NCBI GenBank assembly: GCA_005789645.1
Contig: SXXH01000272.1
Span: 1 to 33,698 of the forward strand
DNA length: 33,698 nucleotides
Direction of reading: 5' to 3'
From: Planctomycetia bacterium
Lineage (GTDB): Bacteria > Planctomycetota > UBA1135 > GCA-002686595
Numbering within the stretch: the first letter of the stretch is position 1; each line of letters opens with the position of its first letter. The notes under the pieces were generated by a model that was not told the DNA's origin, made no database searches, and worked only from the letters and a program-made list of their open reading frames with translations. Both the position numbers and the translations under genes were made by a program. This document shows positions 16,831 to 25,569 of this stretch, piece by piece.

Positions 16831-17618
16831 AGCTCGCCGTGCTCTCCAGCGGCAGCGAAGGCAACTGCGCGCTCGTGCGCGCGGGCGGCCTCGTCGCGTT
16901 GTGCGACGCGGGGTTGCCACGCATGGCGCTGGAGGCGCGCCTCGCCGCCGCGCGCCTCGCCAGCGGAGCCATCGAGCACGTGCTCGTCACGCACGGACAC
17001 CTCGACCACTCCCGCTCGGCGGGCCTCGTGGCGAGGCGCGAGCGCGCCACGCTGCACTGCGCGCTCAACTTGATGTCGCACGCCTCCCTCAAGCGCGCCA
17101 AGCGCTTCTCCACCATCTCGCCCGGCGCGCCCTTCGTGCTCGCGAGCGAGCGCGGCGGGACCGACGAGCTGCGCGTGGACCCCGTGCTGCTGCCGCACGA
17201 CTGCGATCCCACCGTGGCGTTCCGCTTCGAGCACGAAGGCCGCGTCGCCGTGGTGCTGACCGACATGGGCCGACCCGACGAGCACGTGGCTCGCGCGCTC
17301 GCCGGAGCCCACGTGCTCGTGCTCGAGTTCAACTGGGATCCGGAGCTGATGGAGAAGAGCCCCTATCCCGCCGCGCTGCGTCGTCGCATCGCCGGCGATC
17401 GCGGGCACCTATCCAACGCCCAAGGCGCCGCGATGCTCGAACGCCTCGCGGGCCCGCAGCTGCACACCCTGGTCGTCGCGCACCTGTCGAAGAAGACCAA
17501 CCATCCCGAACGCGCGCTGGACGCGGCACGCGGCGTGCTCGCGCGTCTCGGGATCGAACAACGCGTGCGCGTGCTGGTGGCGTCGCAGGACGAGCCGGGG
17601 CCCGAGCTCGAGGTCTGA
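16827..17618 (+). CDS. YycJ/WalJ-like MBL-fold metallohydrolase
   Basis: A 263-aa cytoplasmic metallo-beta-lactamase-fold protein. It has the metal motif THGHLDH (about 55-61), a downstream LPHDCD, VVLTDMG and the family-specific blocks VLEFNWDPELMEKSPYP, DRGHLSN and AHLSKKTNHPE. These closely resemble YycJ/WalJ-type proteins, which have been linked to DNA metabolism or cell-wall regulation in Firmicutes. The fourth position of the HxHxDH motif is intact. It starts at an ATG overlapping the YfhO-like stop (ATGA), so the two are probably co-translated. The substrate is not known from sequence. Confidence 0.88.
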   Translation: MKLAVLSSGSEGNCALVRAGGLVALCDAGLPRMALEARLAAARLASGAIEHVLVTHGHLDHSRSAGLVARRERATLHCALNLMSHASLKRAKRFSTISPGAPFVLASERGGTDELRVDPVLLPHDCDPTVAFRFEHEGRVAVVLTDMGRPDEHVARALAGAHVLVLEFNWDPELMEKSPYPAALRRRIAGDRGHLSNAQGAAMLERLAGPQLHTLVVAHLSKKTNHPERALDAARGVLARLGIEQRVRVLVASQDEPGPELEV

Positions 17619-17654
17619 GGGGGCGGGCCACTCGCGCCCCTCGCGCGCGGCGCG

Positions 17655-17660
17655 TATCTT
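17655..17660 (+). promoter_or_regulatory. TATCTT -10-like hexamer before the giant PVC protein
   Basis: TATCTT lies 6 nt before the ATG at 17667, with no Shine-Dalgarno in between. Same arrangement as before rnpA and several other lead genes in this window. Confidence 0.45.
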
Positions 17661-17666
17661 CGCGCC

Positions 17667-20600
17667 ATGGCCCGTCCGTCCTTCGCGTGCGCCCTGTTGT
17701 GCGTCCCCCTCGTCCAGGACCTGCCGACCTCCGGCGGCCCCGTGCGCCAGCCGCGCGACCTGACCGCGCAGTTCGAGGTGCCGAAGAACGTCAAGGTGCA
17801 GGAGTGGGCGCTCTCGCCGCTGTTCTTCAATCCCGCCGCCATCGACGTCGACGAGCACGGTCGCGTGTGGGTCGCGGAGGCGGTCAACTACCGCCAGTGG
17901 AACGGCCGCAACCCCGGGCGACACCACGCGGAGGGCGATCGCATCGTCGTCGTCTCCGACGAGGATGGCGACGGCATCGCCGAGACGAGCCAAGTCTACG
18001 CCCAGGACGAGGAACTAGTCGCCCCGCTGGGCATCGCCGTGGTCGGCGACGTGGTCTACGTGAGCTGTTCGCCGAAGCTCTACGCGTTTCGCGACAAGGA
18101 TGGCGACCTGCGCGCCGACGAGAAGGTGGTCGTGTACGACGGCTTCGGCGGACGCGACCACGACCACGGGCTGCACAGCGCGGTGGAAGGACCGGACGGC
18201 GCCTTGTGGTTCGCCGCGGGCAACGCGGGGCCGCACATCGTGCGCGCCAAGGACGGTTGGACGCTGCGCTCCGGCTCGCTGTACCGCGATGGAGGGCCGG
18301 CGTGGGTCGACAACCAACCCGGACTCGCGAGCGACGATGGACGGGCGTGGACCGGCGGACTCGTGCTGCGCGGCGATGGACTCGGCCGCTCGCTGCGCGT
18401 CTTGGCCCACAACTTCCGCAACAACTACGAAGTGGCCCTCGACTCGCATGGCGACTTCTACCTGGGCGACAACGACGACGACGGCAACCAGGCCTGCCGC
18501 ACGCTGTGGTGCCTGCCGGGTGGCGACCACGGCTACTTCTCCGCCGATGGATCGCGCTACTGGATGGCCGACAAGCGGCCTGGACAGTCCACCGTCCGCG
18601 CGCATTGGCACCAGGACGATCCGGGCGTGGCGCCGACCGGCACGATCACCGGCGCCGGGGGGCCGACCGGCGTCTGCGTGCACGAGAGCCGCTTCCTCGC
18701 GCCTGAACTGTTCGGCGCCGTCTTGTGCGCCGACGCCGGCCGCAACCGCGTGTGGGCGCAGAAGCCGCGCATCGACAAGTCGCGCATCGAGCTCGACACG
18801 GGCGTCTTGATCGCCTCCAAGGGCGACGACCAGGCGGCGCGCTGGTTCCGTCCCAGCGACGTGTGCACCGGCCCGGATGGCACGGTCTACGTCGCCGATT
18901 GGTGGGATCCGGGCGTGGGCGGCCACGGCGCCGGGGACGGCGAAGCGCTGGGTCGCATCCTGCGACTGGTGCCGCGCGACGATTGGCCGTGGCGCGCGCA
19001 CCACGACTGGTCGCTGGTCGAAGACCGCATCAAGGGCCTCATGTCGCCTTGCGTTTCCGTGCAGGCCAAGGCGCGCGCCATGCTGCGCACGAACCTGGAA
19101 GGCGCCGCCAAGTCGCTCTTGGAGAAGTTCGAGCATGGCGAGCCGCACCAGCAAGCGCGCGCGCTGTGGCTGCTCGCCGACAGCAAGACCTACGGCGACG
19201 AGGTGCTGAGGAAGGCGTTGACCTCGTCGAACGCGCGTCTCGTCACCGTAGCCGCGCGCATCTTCGCCGCGCGCGAAGGCGGCCTCGCTCCGATCGCGGC
19301 GAGCCTCGCGCGCCACTCGTCTCCGCTGGTGCGGCGCGAGGTCGCGACGCTCTTGCGCGAAGCACCCTTCGAAGCCAAGCGTGCCGCGCTCGTCGAGCTG
19401 ATGCAGCGCCTCGATCCCGACGACCGCACCATGGTCGAGGCCCTGGGTCTCGCCTGCGAGGGCGACGAGGAACGCGCCTTGCGCTTGTCGAGCGAGCTGT
19501 GGCGCGCCACCGGACCGCTCGCTTGGCCGCGGGCCCATGCTCGACTCGCGTGGCGCCTGCACCCCGCCTCCGCGGTGTCCGACTTCGTCGCGCGCGCCAT
19601 GGCGCAGGATCTGGACGAAGCGACGCGCCTGGAGGCGATCGACGCCATCGCCTTCGTGCGGGAACGCCCCGCCGCCGAGGCGATGGCGACCTTGGCCCTG
19701 GCCTTGGACGGGAACTTGCAGGAGCGCGCGCGTTGGTGGACAAAGCAGCGCGCCACCAACGATTGGGCCGTGCACGAGCTGGAGCCGGGTGGTTCAGGAC
19801 CGGGCCTCGAGGACGCGCGCTCCTTGTGGCGCGGCGAGCGCTTGCGCGCTGGTTCCGTCGCGGTCGATTGCCCGGTCGAGGGCATGGATGTCTTGTGGCT
19901 GCTCGTGGACGCGGCCGGTTCGGACGCCTGCGACTGGGCCGATTGGCTGGAGCCGGAAGTGACCACGCGCTCGGGAGCGGTGGTCGACCTGTCGCTGGAA
20001 TCGATGCTGGTGGCCGAAGCGGGCTTCGGTGCCGTCTCGCGCGGCGCCAACTGCGCCGGCGGAGCGTTGTCCGTCGCCGGAGCGAAGCACGCGCGCGGCA
20101 TCGGCACGCATGCTCCCTCGCGCCTCGCCTTCGCCCTGCCGAAGGACGCGCTGCGCTTCCGGGCGCGCGCCGCGGTCGACGACGGTGGCGCGACCCAGGG
20201 TTGCGGGGACGGCATGGTGTTCGAGGTGCGCGCCACTCCCGCGCGCCTCGATGTCGATTGGAGCGCGCGCCTGGAGCCGCTCGCGCGCGAGGGAACTTCC
20301 AAGGAGGCGCTCGAGGAGGCGCTGGAGGCGTTGTGCGCCGAGCCGCGCGGAGCACTGCTGGTCGTCGCGGCGGCGCAGAAGGGCGAACTCTCGGCCGAGG
20401 CGCGCGCGGCGGCGACGACGCGACTCGCCTCGCACCCGGACCTCGGTCTGCGCGCCTTGGCCGCGGCCGCCCTCGGCGCGAGCGCGGCACGGCGCGAACC
20501 CGCGGCCGTGCTGGCCCTCCAAGGCGACGACAAGCGCGGCGAGGCGTTGTTCTTCTCGGCCAAGGCCGGCTGCTCGACGTGCCACGTGCACCACGGCCGC

Positions 20601-21524
20601 GGCGGCGAGATCGGACCGGACCTGACCGCGCTGCGCGGCAAGCAGGCGCGCGCGGAGATCCTGCGCTCCATCCTCGAACCCGGGGCGGCCATCGCCTTCG
20701 GCTACGACTCGTGGCTGTTCGAGACGGTGGACGAGGAAGTGGTCGGAGGGTTCCTGCTGTCCGATGGCGACGTGGTCGTGGTCAAGGACACGCAAGGCGC
20801 GCGCCGCGCGTTGAAGAAGGAGGAGATCGTCGCGCGCCGCAAGCAGACGGCCTCGCTCATGCCCGACGGCGTGGCGCTGGGCTTGTCGGACCAGGAGCTG
20901 GCCGACCTGCTGGCTTTCCTCGAAGTGGACCCCAAGTCGCCGGGACGGCCGGGCGCGACGATCGAGCTCTTCAACGGCAAGGACCTGTCCGGTTGGGTGC
21001 CGTGGCTGGCCGATGCAAGCGTCGATCCGGCCACCGTGTGGTCGGTCGCCGATGGCGTGCTGCGCTGCGAGGGATCGCCCGCGGGCTACATCCGCACCGA
21101 GGCGCGCCACGAAGACTTCATCCTGGAGCTCGAGTGGCGCTTCGATCCGGCGCGGACCGGCAACAGCGGCGTGCTCATGCGCACGACCGGCCCCGACCGC
21201 ATCTGGCCGCGCTCGATCGAGGCGCAGCTGATGCACCGCAACGCCGGAGACATCTGGAACATCGGCGACGTGCCGATGCGCGTCGATCCGGCGCGCGTGG
21301 AAGGCGCGCGCGCGAGGAAGGCGCTGCCCTGCAACGAGGTCGAGCCGGGCGGATGGAACCGCTACAGGATCGTCCTGGACGGAGGCGAGATGACGCTCGA
21401 GGTGAACGGCGAGCTGCAGAACTCCGCCAGCTGGTGCGAGCGCATCGCCGGCCACATCTGCCTGCAGTCCGAGGGCGCGACCATCGAGTTCAGGAACATC
21501 CGCCTGACGCCGCTCTCGCGCTGA
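17667..21524 (+). CDS. PVC-type haem-binding dehydrogenase-like protein with HEAT, NPCBM-like, cytochrome c and DUF1080 domains
   Basis: This 1285-aa exported protein has a short signal peptide. A six-bladed dehydrogenase-type propeller (about 30-430) includes GRVWVAEAVNYR, DRIVVVSDEDGDGIAE, HDHGLHSAVEGPDGALWF and FRPSDVCTGPDGTVYVADWWDPG. HEAT-like repeats follow (about 450-640). An NPCBM-like domain spans about 770-865 (GGALSVAGAKHARGIGTHAPS). A c-type cytochrome domain has CSTCH at about 968 and GPDLTALRG. A C-terminal DUF1080 (3-keto-disaccharide hydrolase-like) domain starts near 1097 (IELFNGKDLSGWVPW). Such proteins are hallmarks of planctomycetes and Verrucomicrobia and are presumed to oxidise or hydrolyse carbohydrates in the periplasm. 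Having all five parts in one chain is at the long end. The activity is inferred, not shown. Confidence 0.92.
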   Translation: MARPSFACALLCVPLVQDLPTSGGPVRQPRDLTAQFEVPKNVKVQEWALSPLFFNPAAIDVDEHGRVWVAEAVNYRQWNGRNPGRHHAEGDRIVVVSDEDGDGIAETSQVYAQDEELVAPLGIAVVGDVVYVSCSPKLYAFRDKDGDLRADEKVVVYDGFGGRDHDHGLHSAVEGPDGALWFAAGNAGPHIVRAKDGWTLRSGSLYRDGGPAWVDNQPGLASDDGRAWTGGLVLRGDGLGRSLRVLAHNFRNNYEVALDSHGDFYLGDNDDDGNQACRTLWCLPGGDHGYFSADGSRYWMADKRPGQSTVRAHWHQDDPGVAPTGTITGAGGPTGVCVHESRFLAPELFGAVLCADAGRNRVWAQKPRIDKSRIELDTGVLIASKGDDQAARWFRPSDVCTGPDGTVYVADWWDPGVGGHGAGDGEALGRILRLVPRDDWPWRAHHDWSLVEDRIKGLMSPCVSVQAKARAMLRTNLEGAAKSLLEKFEHGEPHQQARALWLLADSKTYGDEVLRKALTSSNARLVTVAARIFAAREGGLAPIAASLARHSSPLVRREVATLLREAPFEAKRAALVELMQRLDPDDRTMVEALGLACEGDEERALRLSSELWRATGPLAWPRAHARLAWRLHPASAVSDFVARAMAQDLDEATRLEAIDAIAFVRERPAAEAMATLALALDGNLQERARWWTKQRATNDWAVHELEPGGSGPGLEDARSLWRGERLRAGSVAVDCPVEGMDVLWLLVDAAGSDACDWADWLEPEVTTRSGAVVDLSLESMLVAEAGFGAVSRGANCAGGALSVAGAKHARGIGTHAPSRLAFALPKDALRFRARAAVDDGGATQGCGDGMVFEVRATPARLDVDWSARLEPLAREGTSKEALEEALEALCAEPRGALLVVAAAQKGELSAEARAAATTRLASHPDLGLRALAAAALGASAARREPAAVLALQGDDKRGEALFFSAKAGCSTCHVHHGRGGEIGPDLTALRGKQARAEILRSILEPGAAIAFGYDSWLFETVDEEVVGGFLLSDGDVVVVKDTQGARRALKKEEIVARRKQTASLMPDGVALGLSDQELADLLAFLEVDPKSPGRPGATIELFNGKDLSGWVPWLADASVDPATVWSVADGVLRCEGSPAGYIRTEARHEDFILELEWRFDPARTGNSGVLMRTTGPDRIWPRSIEAQLMHRNAGDIWNIGDVPMRVDPARVEGARARKALPCNEVEPGGWNRYRIVLDGGEMTLEVNGELQNSASWCERIAGHICLQSEGATIEFRNIRLTPLSR

Positions 21525-21547
21525 GGCCGAGCGTTCAGCGAGGCGGC
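21509..21547. terminator. Hairpin shared by convergent stops of the PVC protein and GT2
   Basis: CGCTGA (21519-21524) pairs with TCAGCG (21535-21540) around a 10-nt loop. The stem is extended with bulges by CT/AG and GCCGC/GCGGC. The plus-strand TGA and minus-strand stop (TCA) pair with each other, so both stop codons form part of the stem. The gap between genes is only 10 bp. No T-tract. Confidence 0.6.
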
Positions 21548-22845
21548 GGCAGGTTGTCGGGCGGGAAGATCCGGTCGAGTTCGTGGAAGGTCACGAGGCC
21601 CTTCTGCAGCTCGACGTAGCCGCGTTCTCCCTCGATGCACCAAAACGGCTTCTGGAACAACGCGAAGATCTCGGAGTCCGGCCTGCGCCGCAGCGCCTGC
21701 ACGCCCTTGCGCCGCTCCATCCAGTGGTCCCAGTTGCCGAGGAGATCGTTGAGGGCGACGAGATCGGCGGCGCCGATGCGGCGGAACTCGATCGTCTCGT
21801 CGAAGCGCGCCTGCGCCTTCTCGAGCATGCGGCGAAACATCGAGCTCGCCGGGTTGGTGGCTTGCTCGATGCGGAACTCCGCGTCCTTCTCGTGCAGGCC
21901 GCTGTTCATCCACATGCGCCGCACGAACAGCGACAGGATCGCGGGCATGACCTGGCGCAGGTGCTCGTCGTCGTAGTTCTTGAAGCACGCGAGCACCGGG
22001 TTGCGCACCTGGATCAGGCGCACCATCTCGATAGGCAGGCGGCGCGAAGTGCTCGAGTGGTGGTGCCAGCACTGGCTGCCGGGCACGTAGTGCACTTCGC
22101 CCCCGGCGAGCCAAGTGCGCCAGCCGAGATCCACGTCCTCGTAGTACGCGAAGAACTCGCCGTCGAAGCCGCCGATGCGGCGGAACTCGGCCGCGTCCAT
22201 CGCCATCGCGCCGCCGCAGGCGAAGAGCGTCTTCATCGGCGCGTCGAAGGCCGGCGAGGGCGGTTCCTCGTAGCCGCGCTGGATGCCGAGTCCATGGAAG
22301 TTCATGCCACCGCCGGCGGAGTTGAGCACCTTGCCGTCCCACGACCACATCTTGGAGGTGGTGGCGACGCATTCGCGGCGCACGAGCGGCGCGACCAGCT
22401 CCTTGAGCCAGTCCTTCGCCACGCGCATGTCGTTGTTCAGGAAGACGAGCACCTCGGCCTTCGGCGAGAGCTCCGCGCCCTGGTTGCAACCGACGCTGAA
22501 GCCCAGGTTGCGCTCGTTCACGTGCAGCCGGACCCACGCGTGGCGCGCGCGCATCTCCTCCACGCTGCCGTCGTCCGAGCCGTTGTCGACCAACACGACG
22601 TCCAGGCGATCGACCGGATAGTCGAGTTGGCGCAGGCTGTCGAAGCACGGCTGGAGGTGGTGCCGACCGTTCAAGTTGAGGATCACGATGGAGACGCGCG
22701 GCAGCGCGGACTCCGGCACCGCTCCCCCTGGACGCACGCGCAGGTGTTCGGGCGGCTCGAAGCCCAGCTTCGCTCCTGCCGCTTCCGACACGCCGCGCGC
22801 AGGCCCCGCCCGGCCGCCCAGCAGGCGCTTGAGCAAGTCCTTCAT
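21535..22845 (-). CDS. GT2 family glycosyltransferase (rhamnosyltransferase-like)
   Basis: A 436-aa cytoplasmic or membrane-associated inverting glycosyltransferase. The GT-A fold is seen in VSIVILNLNGRHHLQPCFDSL, VVLVDNGSDDGSVEE, RNLGFSVGCNQG and the metal/nucleotide site VFLNNDMRV. The acceptor-side block FFAYYEDVDLGWRTWLAGG is typical of WbbL-like rhamnosyltransferases. An extra C-terminal region (about 290-436) has no recognised domain. The ATG overlaps the upstream gene's stop (ATGA). It is the last gene of a three-gene glycosyltransferase operon, probably for a cell-surface polysaccharide or glycan. The sugar specificity cannot be read. Confidence 0.9.
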   Translation of the reverse strand: MKDLLKRLLGGRAGPARGVSEAAGAKLGFEPPEHLRVRPGGAVPESALPRVSIVILNLNGRHHLQPCFDSLRQLDYPVDRLDVVLVDNGSDDGSVEEMRARHAWVRLHVNERNLGFSVGCNQGAELSPKAEVLVFLNNDMRVAKDWLKELVAPLVRRECVATTSKMWSWDGKVLNSAGGGMNFHGLGIQRGYEEPPSPAFDAPMKTLFACGGAMAMDAAEFRRIGGFDGEFFAYYEDVDLGWRTWLAGGEVHYVPGSQCWHHHSSTSRRLPIEMVRLIQVRNPVLACFKNYDDEHLRQVMPAILSLFVRRMWMNSGLHEKDAEFRIEQATNPASSMFRRMLEKAQARFDETIEFRRIGAADLVALNDLLGNWDHWMERRKGVQALRRRPDSEIFALFQKPFWCIEGERGYVELQKGLVTFHELDRIFPPDNLPPPR

Positions 22846-25550
22846 GTGGTCGGCTCCACGAGGCGCAGCACCTGCACGCGCGCGATGCGCGCATGGCCAG
22901 CGCCGGCCCGCAACGCCAGGCGCGAGGCCTCGCGCGGCAAATCCAGCTCGATGCGCGTGGCGTCGAGGCGATCCTCGCCGGCGCCGCGCACGGGGGACAT
23001 GTTCCCCACCGCGCGGCCGTCGACCAGCACTTCGGCCGACAGGAGCAGCTGCGGCTCGGCCCCCAACGCGTATTGCTCGACCACGAGCGCGCGCCGTCCA
23101 CCGCCGCAGCCCGCGATGTCCCAATCCGCGCTCGCGCCCGGCCGCAGCAGCAGGTAGCTGGCGCCCTGCGTCTCGCAGCCTGCGCCGCGCTCGCGCGCGT
23201 CGGATCCGGCGGCGTCGTAGAGCGGCCGCGCGCGGCGCTCCTCCTTGCGCGCGATCGCGGCGCAGGCGAGGCCGCGGTAGCGGAACTCGGTGGCCGCGGC
23301 GTCCTCGGCGATGGTCTTGGGCGCCGGGGCGGCCCCGGCGAGGCGCGCGGCGAGCCCGGGTTCGTCGATGAAGCGCTTCAACGCCGCGGCGAGGCTCTGG
23401 GCGTCTCCCACCTTGAACAACAGTCCGTCGATGTCGTGGCGCACGTACTCGGCCATGCCGCCGATGTCGCTCGCCACGACGGGCGTGCGCGTCAACCACG
23501 CTTCGTGGATGGTCACCGGAGAGTTCTCGAACCACACGGACGGGACGACGAGCACGTCGATGCCGGCGTGCACCTCGGACAGTCGGCTGTTGTCGAAGCG
23601 GCCGTGGAAGACGACGTTCGGGCCCGCCATGGACGCGAGTTGGGCGTGGTGCGGGTCCTTGCCCCTGTCGAACGCGCCCCACAGGTGCAGTTCGCACGGA
23701 AGTCCCTCGAGGAGCTGCATCGCGCGCAGGAGCGTCTCGCCGCCCTTGTACCAGACCAGGGTGCCGACGAAGCCGACGCGCAGCTTGCCCCCGGCATCGC
23801 GCGCCTTGTCCATCGCGCGCACGTGGTCAGTGCGCATGCCGTTGTCGCTGTATACGAGCCGATGCGCGTCGAAGCCGGCGGTGTCGACCATCTTCGAGCG
23901 CAGGAAGCGGCTGGGGCTCGCGCGCAAGTCGGCGGCCTCGTACGCGCGCAGCACCGCAGCGTGGCGCTCGACGAGGTCGGAGTACTCCTCGCGACCGGCC
24001 GCGTGCGCCACGAGTTCGGCGACCGGGCCGAGCAGCTCGCCGGCCTTCTTCGCCGCGGGGATGGCCTCGAGGCGCCGCTCCTTGATGCACAGGAAGCAGC
24101 CGGCGCCCATGTTCTCCTCGCAGCGCTCGCCATCGGGCCGGATCAACTGCACGCGCGGGCACAGCGCCCAGTAGTCGTGCATGGTGAGGAACGTGGCGCA
24201 GCCCTCCTCCTTCGCCAGCTGGACGAAGTTGGTGGAGAGGTGGATCAGGTGCTGGAAGTGCACGACATCCGGCTTTTCCTGCGCCAGCACGCGCAGGAAG
24301 GCGGCATCGACGCGTTCGTCGACGAAGGTGTCGGCCAATCGCCGGTAGTGCAGGCGGTTGACGAGGCGCAGCACGCGCAGCGCTCCGCCGCCCCCTTCGA
24401 CGAAGCGCTCCTCGAGCACCGTGAAGTCCGGCAGCGACTCCTCGCCTGGGCGCCCCGGCGAGCGCGCCAAGACGACCACTTCGTGGCCGCGCGCCTGCAT
24501 GGCGAGCGCAAGGTTGAGCGTGTAGACCTCGGTGCCGGCCCAGGTGTTCGGCGGGAAGCCGTGCAGCACGTACAGGATCTTCAGGCGCGACGAGCCGAGC
24601 AGCCGCGAGCCGCCGTGGCGCGCCGCAGCGCGGCCGCCCTCCCACAGGCCTTCGAAGGCGGCGGCGCGGAGCTCGGCGGCGAGCTGCAGCTGCCGGCCGT
24701 ACTCCGCGTCTGTCAAATTCAATTGACGTAACGCCTCGCGGTCCGACTCGAGCAGGCGCGCGGTCAAAGTGGTGGCGTCCTGCCGCGAGGCCACGCACAC
24801 GCGTCCGAGCCACTCGGCGTTGAAGCGCCCGTCGATCCTGGCGCGCGCGCGCGTCTCCTCGACCGAGTAGTCGTGGCTGTGCTCGACCACGGCTTCGTCG
24901 TCGTACGCGATCGCGTGGCCCGCCTCGATCAAGGCGCGCGCCATCAGGATGTCCTCGCCGAACCAGGTGCGCGGGAACGGATGCAATTCCCACAACTCGC
25001 GCCGCACCGCGCTGGCGACGTCGTTGAAGTTGAACAGGAGGCGCTTCTCGTGCGCGTCCATGCGCTCCCACGCGTCCTTCCCGGGGTGGCCGGCGCGACG
25101 CCGTCCAGCCGCGTAGCCCGGATCGCCGGCGGAGAAGATCTTCGTCAGGGGCCACGCGTCGGGTCGCGGCACGTTGCGGCAATACGCCGCCCCGATCCCG
25201 GCATCGTCGAAGTTGGCGACGAGCCTCGCCAGCCAATCCGGTCCGCCGGGGATGGCGTCTTGCGTCAAGTAGACCAGCAGGTCCCCGGTCGAACGGGCCG
25301 CCAGCAAGTTGCGCGTGTCGCCATGGTCGAACTCGCACTTGTCGATCTTGCCCAGGGCGAAGGGCGCGGGGAAGCGCGCGCGCCACGACTCCAGCAGCTC
25401 GAGCGTGCCGTCGGTCGAGCCCGAGTCGATCGCGAGGAAGTCCCACGGCCGATCGAAGCGCTGGCTCGCCAAGGCCGCAAGCACCCGATCCAGGAACTCG
25501 ATGCCCTGCCAGGTGGGCATCAACACGGACACCGTTCGGATCGGGCGCAT
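22842..25550 (-). CDS. GT2-GT4 fusion glycosyltransferase with C-terminal accessory domain
   Basis: This 902-aa protein holds two transferases. The N-terminal GT2 (about 1-270) shows VSVLMPTWQGIEFLDRVL, FLAIDSGSTDGTLELL, LVYLTQDAIPG and WFGEDILMARALIEAG. The second unit (about 305-750) is a GT-B fold GT4: LKILYVLHGFPPNTWAGTEVY, HFQHLIHLS, VGFVGTLVWYKGGETLLRAM and the EX7E-like ENSPVTIHEAWLTRTPVVAS. A Cys-containing segment (CEENMGAGCFLCIKE) lies between them, as in several GT4 enzymes. The C-terminal part (about 755-902) looks beta-rich and ends before an ATGA overlap with the next gene. Such fusions probably add two sugars in sequence. The linker codons carry a GTCAA-N6-TTGAC palindrome. Confidence 0.9.
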   Translation of the reverse strand: MRPIRTVSVLMPTWQGIEFLDRVLAALASQRFDRPWDFLAIDSGSTDGTLELLESWRARFPAPFALGKIDKCEFDHGDTRNLLAARSTGDLLVYLTQDAIPGGPDWLARLVANFDDAGIGAAYCRNVPRPDAWPLTKIFSAGDPGYAAGRRRAGHPGKDAWERMDAHEKRLLFNFNDVASAVRRELWELHPFPRTWFGEDILMARALIEAGHAIAYDDEAVVEHSHDYSVEETRARARIDGRFNAEWLGRVCVASRQDATTLTARLLESDREALRQLNLTDAEYGRQLQLAAELRAAAFEGLWEGGRAAARHGGSRLLGSSRLKILYVLHGFPPNTWAGTEVYTLNLALAMQARGHEVVVLARSPGRPGEESLPDFTVLEERFVEGGGGALRVLRLVNRLHYRRLADTFVDERVDAAFLRVLAQEKPDVVHFQHLIHLSTNFVQLAKEEGCATFLTMHDYWALCPRVQLIRPDGERCEENMGAGCFLCIKERRLEAIPAAKKAGELLGPVAELVAHAAGREEYSDLVERHAAVLRAYEAADLRASPSRFLRSKMVDTAGFDAHRLVYSDNGMRTDHVRAMDKARDAGGKLRVGFVGTLVWYKGGETLLRAMQLLEGLPCELHLWGAFDRGKDPHHAQLASMAGPNVVFHGRFDNSRLSEVHAGIDVLVVPSVWFENSPVTIHEAWLTRTPVVASDIGGMAEYVRHDIDGLLFKVGDAQSLAAALKRFIDEPGLAARLAGAAPAPKTIAEDAAATEFRYRGLACAAIARKEERRARPLYDAAGSDARERGAGCETQGASYLLLRPGASADWDIAGCGGGRRALVVEQYALGAEPQLLLSAEVLVDGRAVGNMSPVRGAGEDRLDATRIELDLPREASRLALRAGAGHARIARVQVLRLVEPTT
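24710..24728. repeat. Copy 3 of the intragenic palindrome GTCAA-N6-TTGAC
   Basis: CTGTCAAATTCAATTGACG (plus strand), with half-sites at 24712-24716 and 24723-24727. The minus-strand codons are TTA CGT CAA TTG AAT TTG ACA, a run of AT-rich codons in an otherwise GC-ending gene. Read on the minus strand it is GTCAATTGAATTTGACAG, matching copy 1 (GTCAAGGCAATTTGACAG) at 15 of 18 positions. Confidence 0.8.
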
Positions 25551-25569
25551 GGGGGTCTGCCTCTATCGG

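Noticed and set aside
14355-17408. Minus-strand ORF of 1017 aa
   Set aside because: Antisense to the YfhO-like and MBL genes; Ser/Ala/Arg-rich with no motifs.
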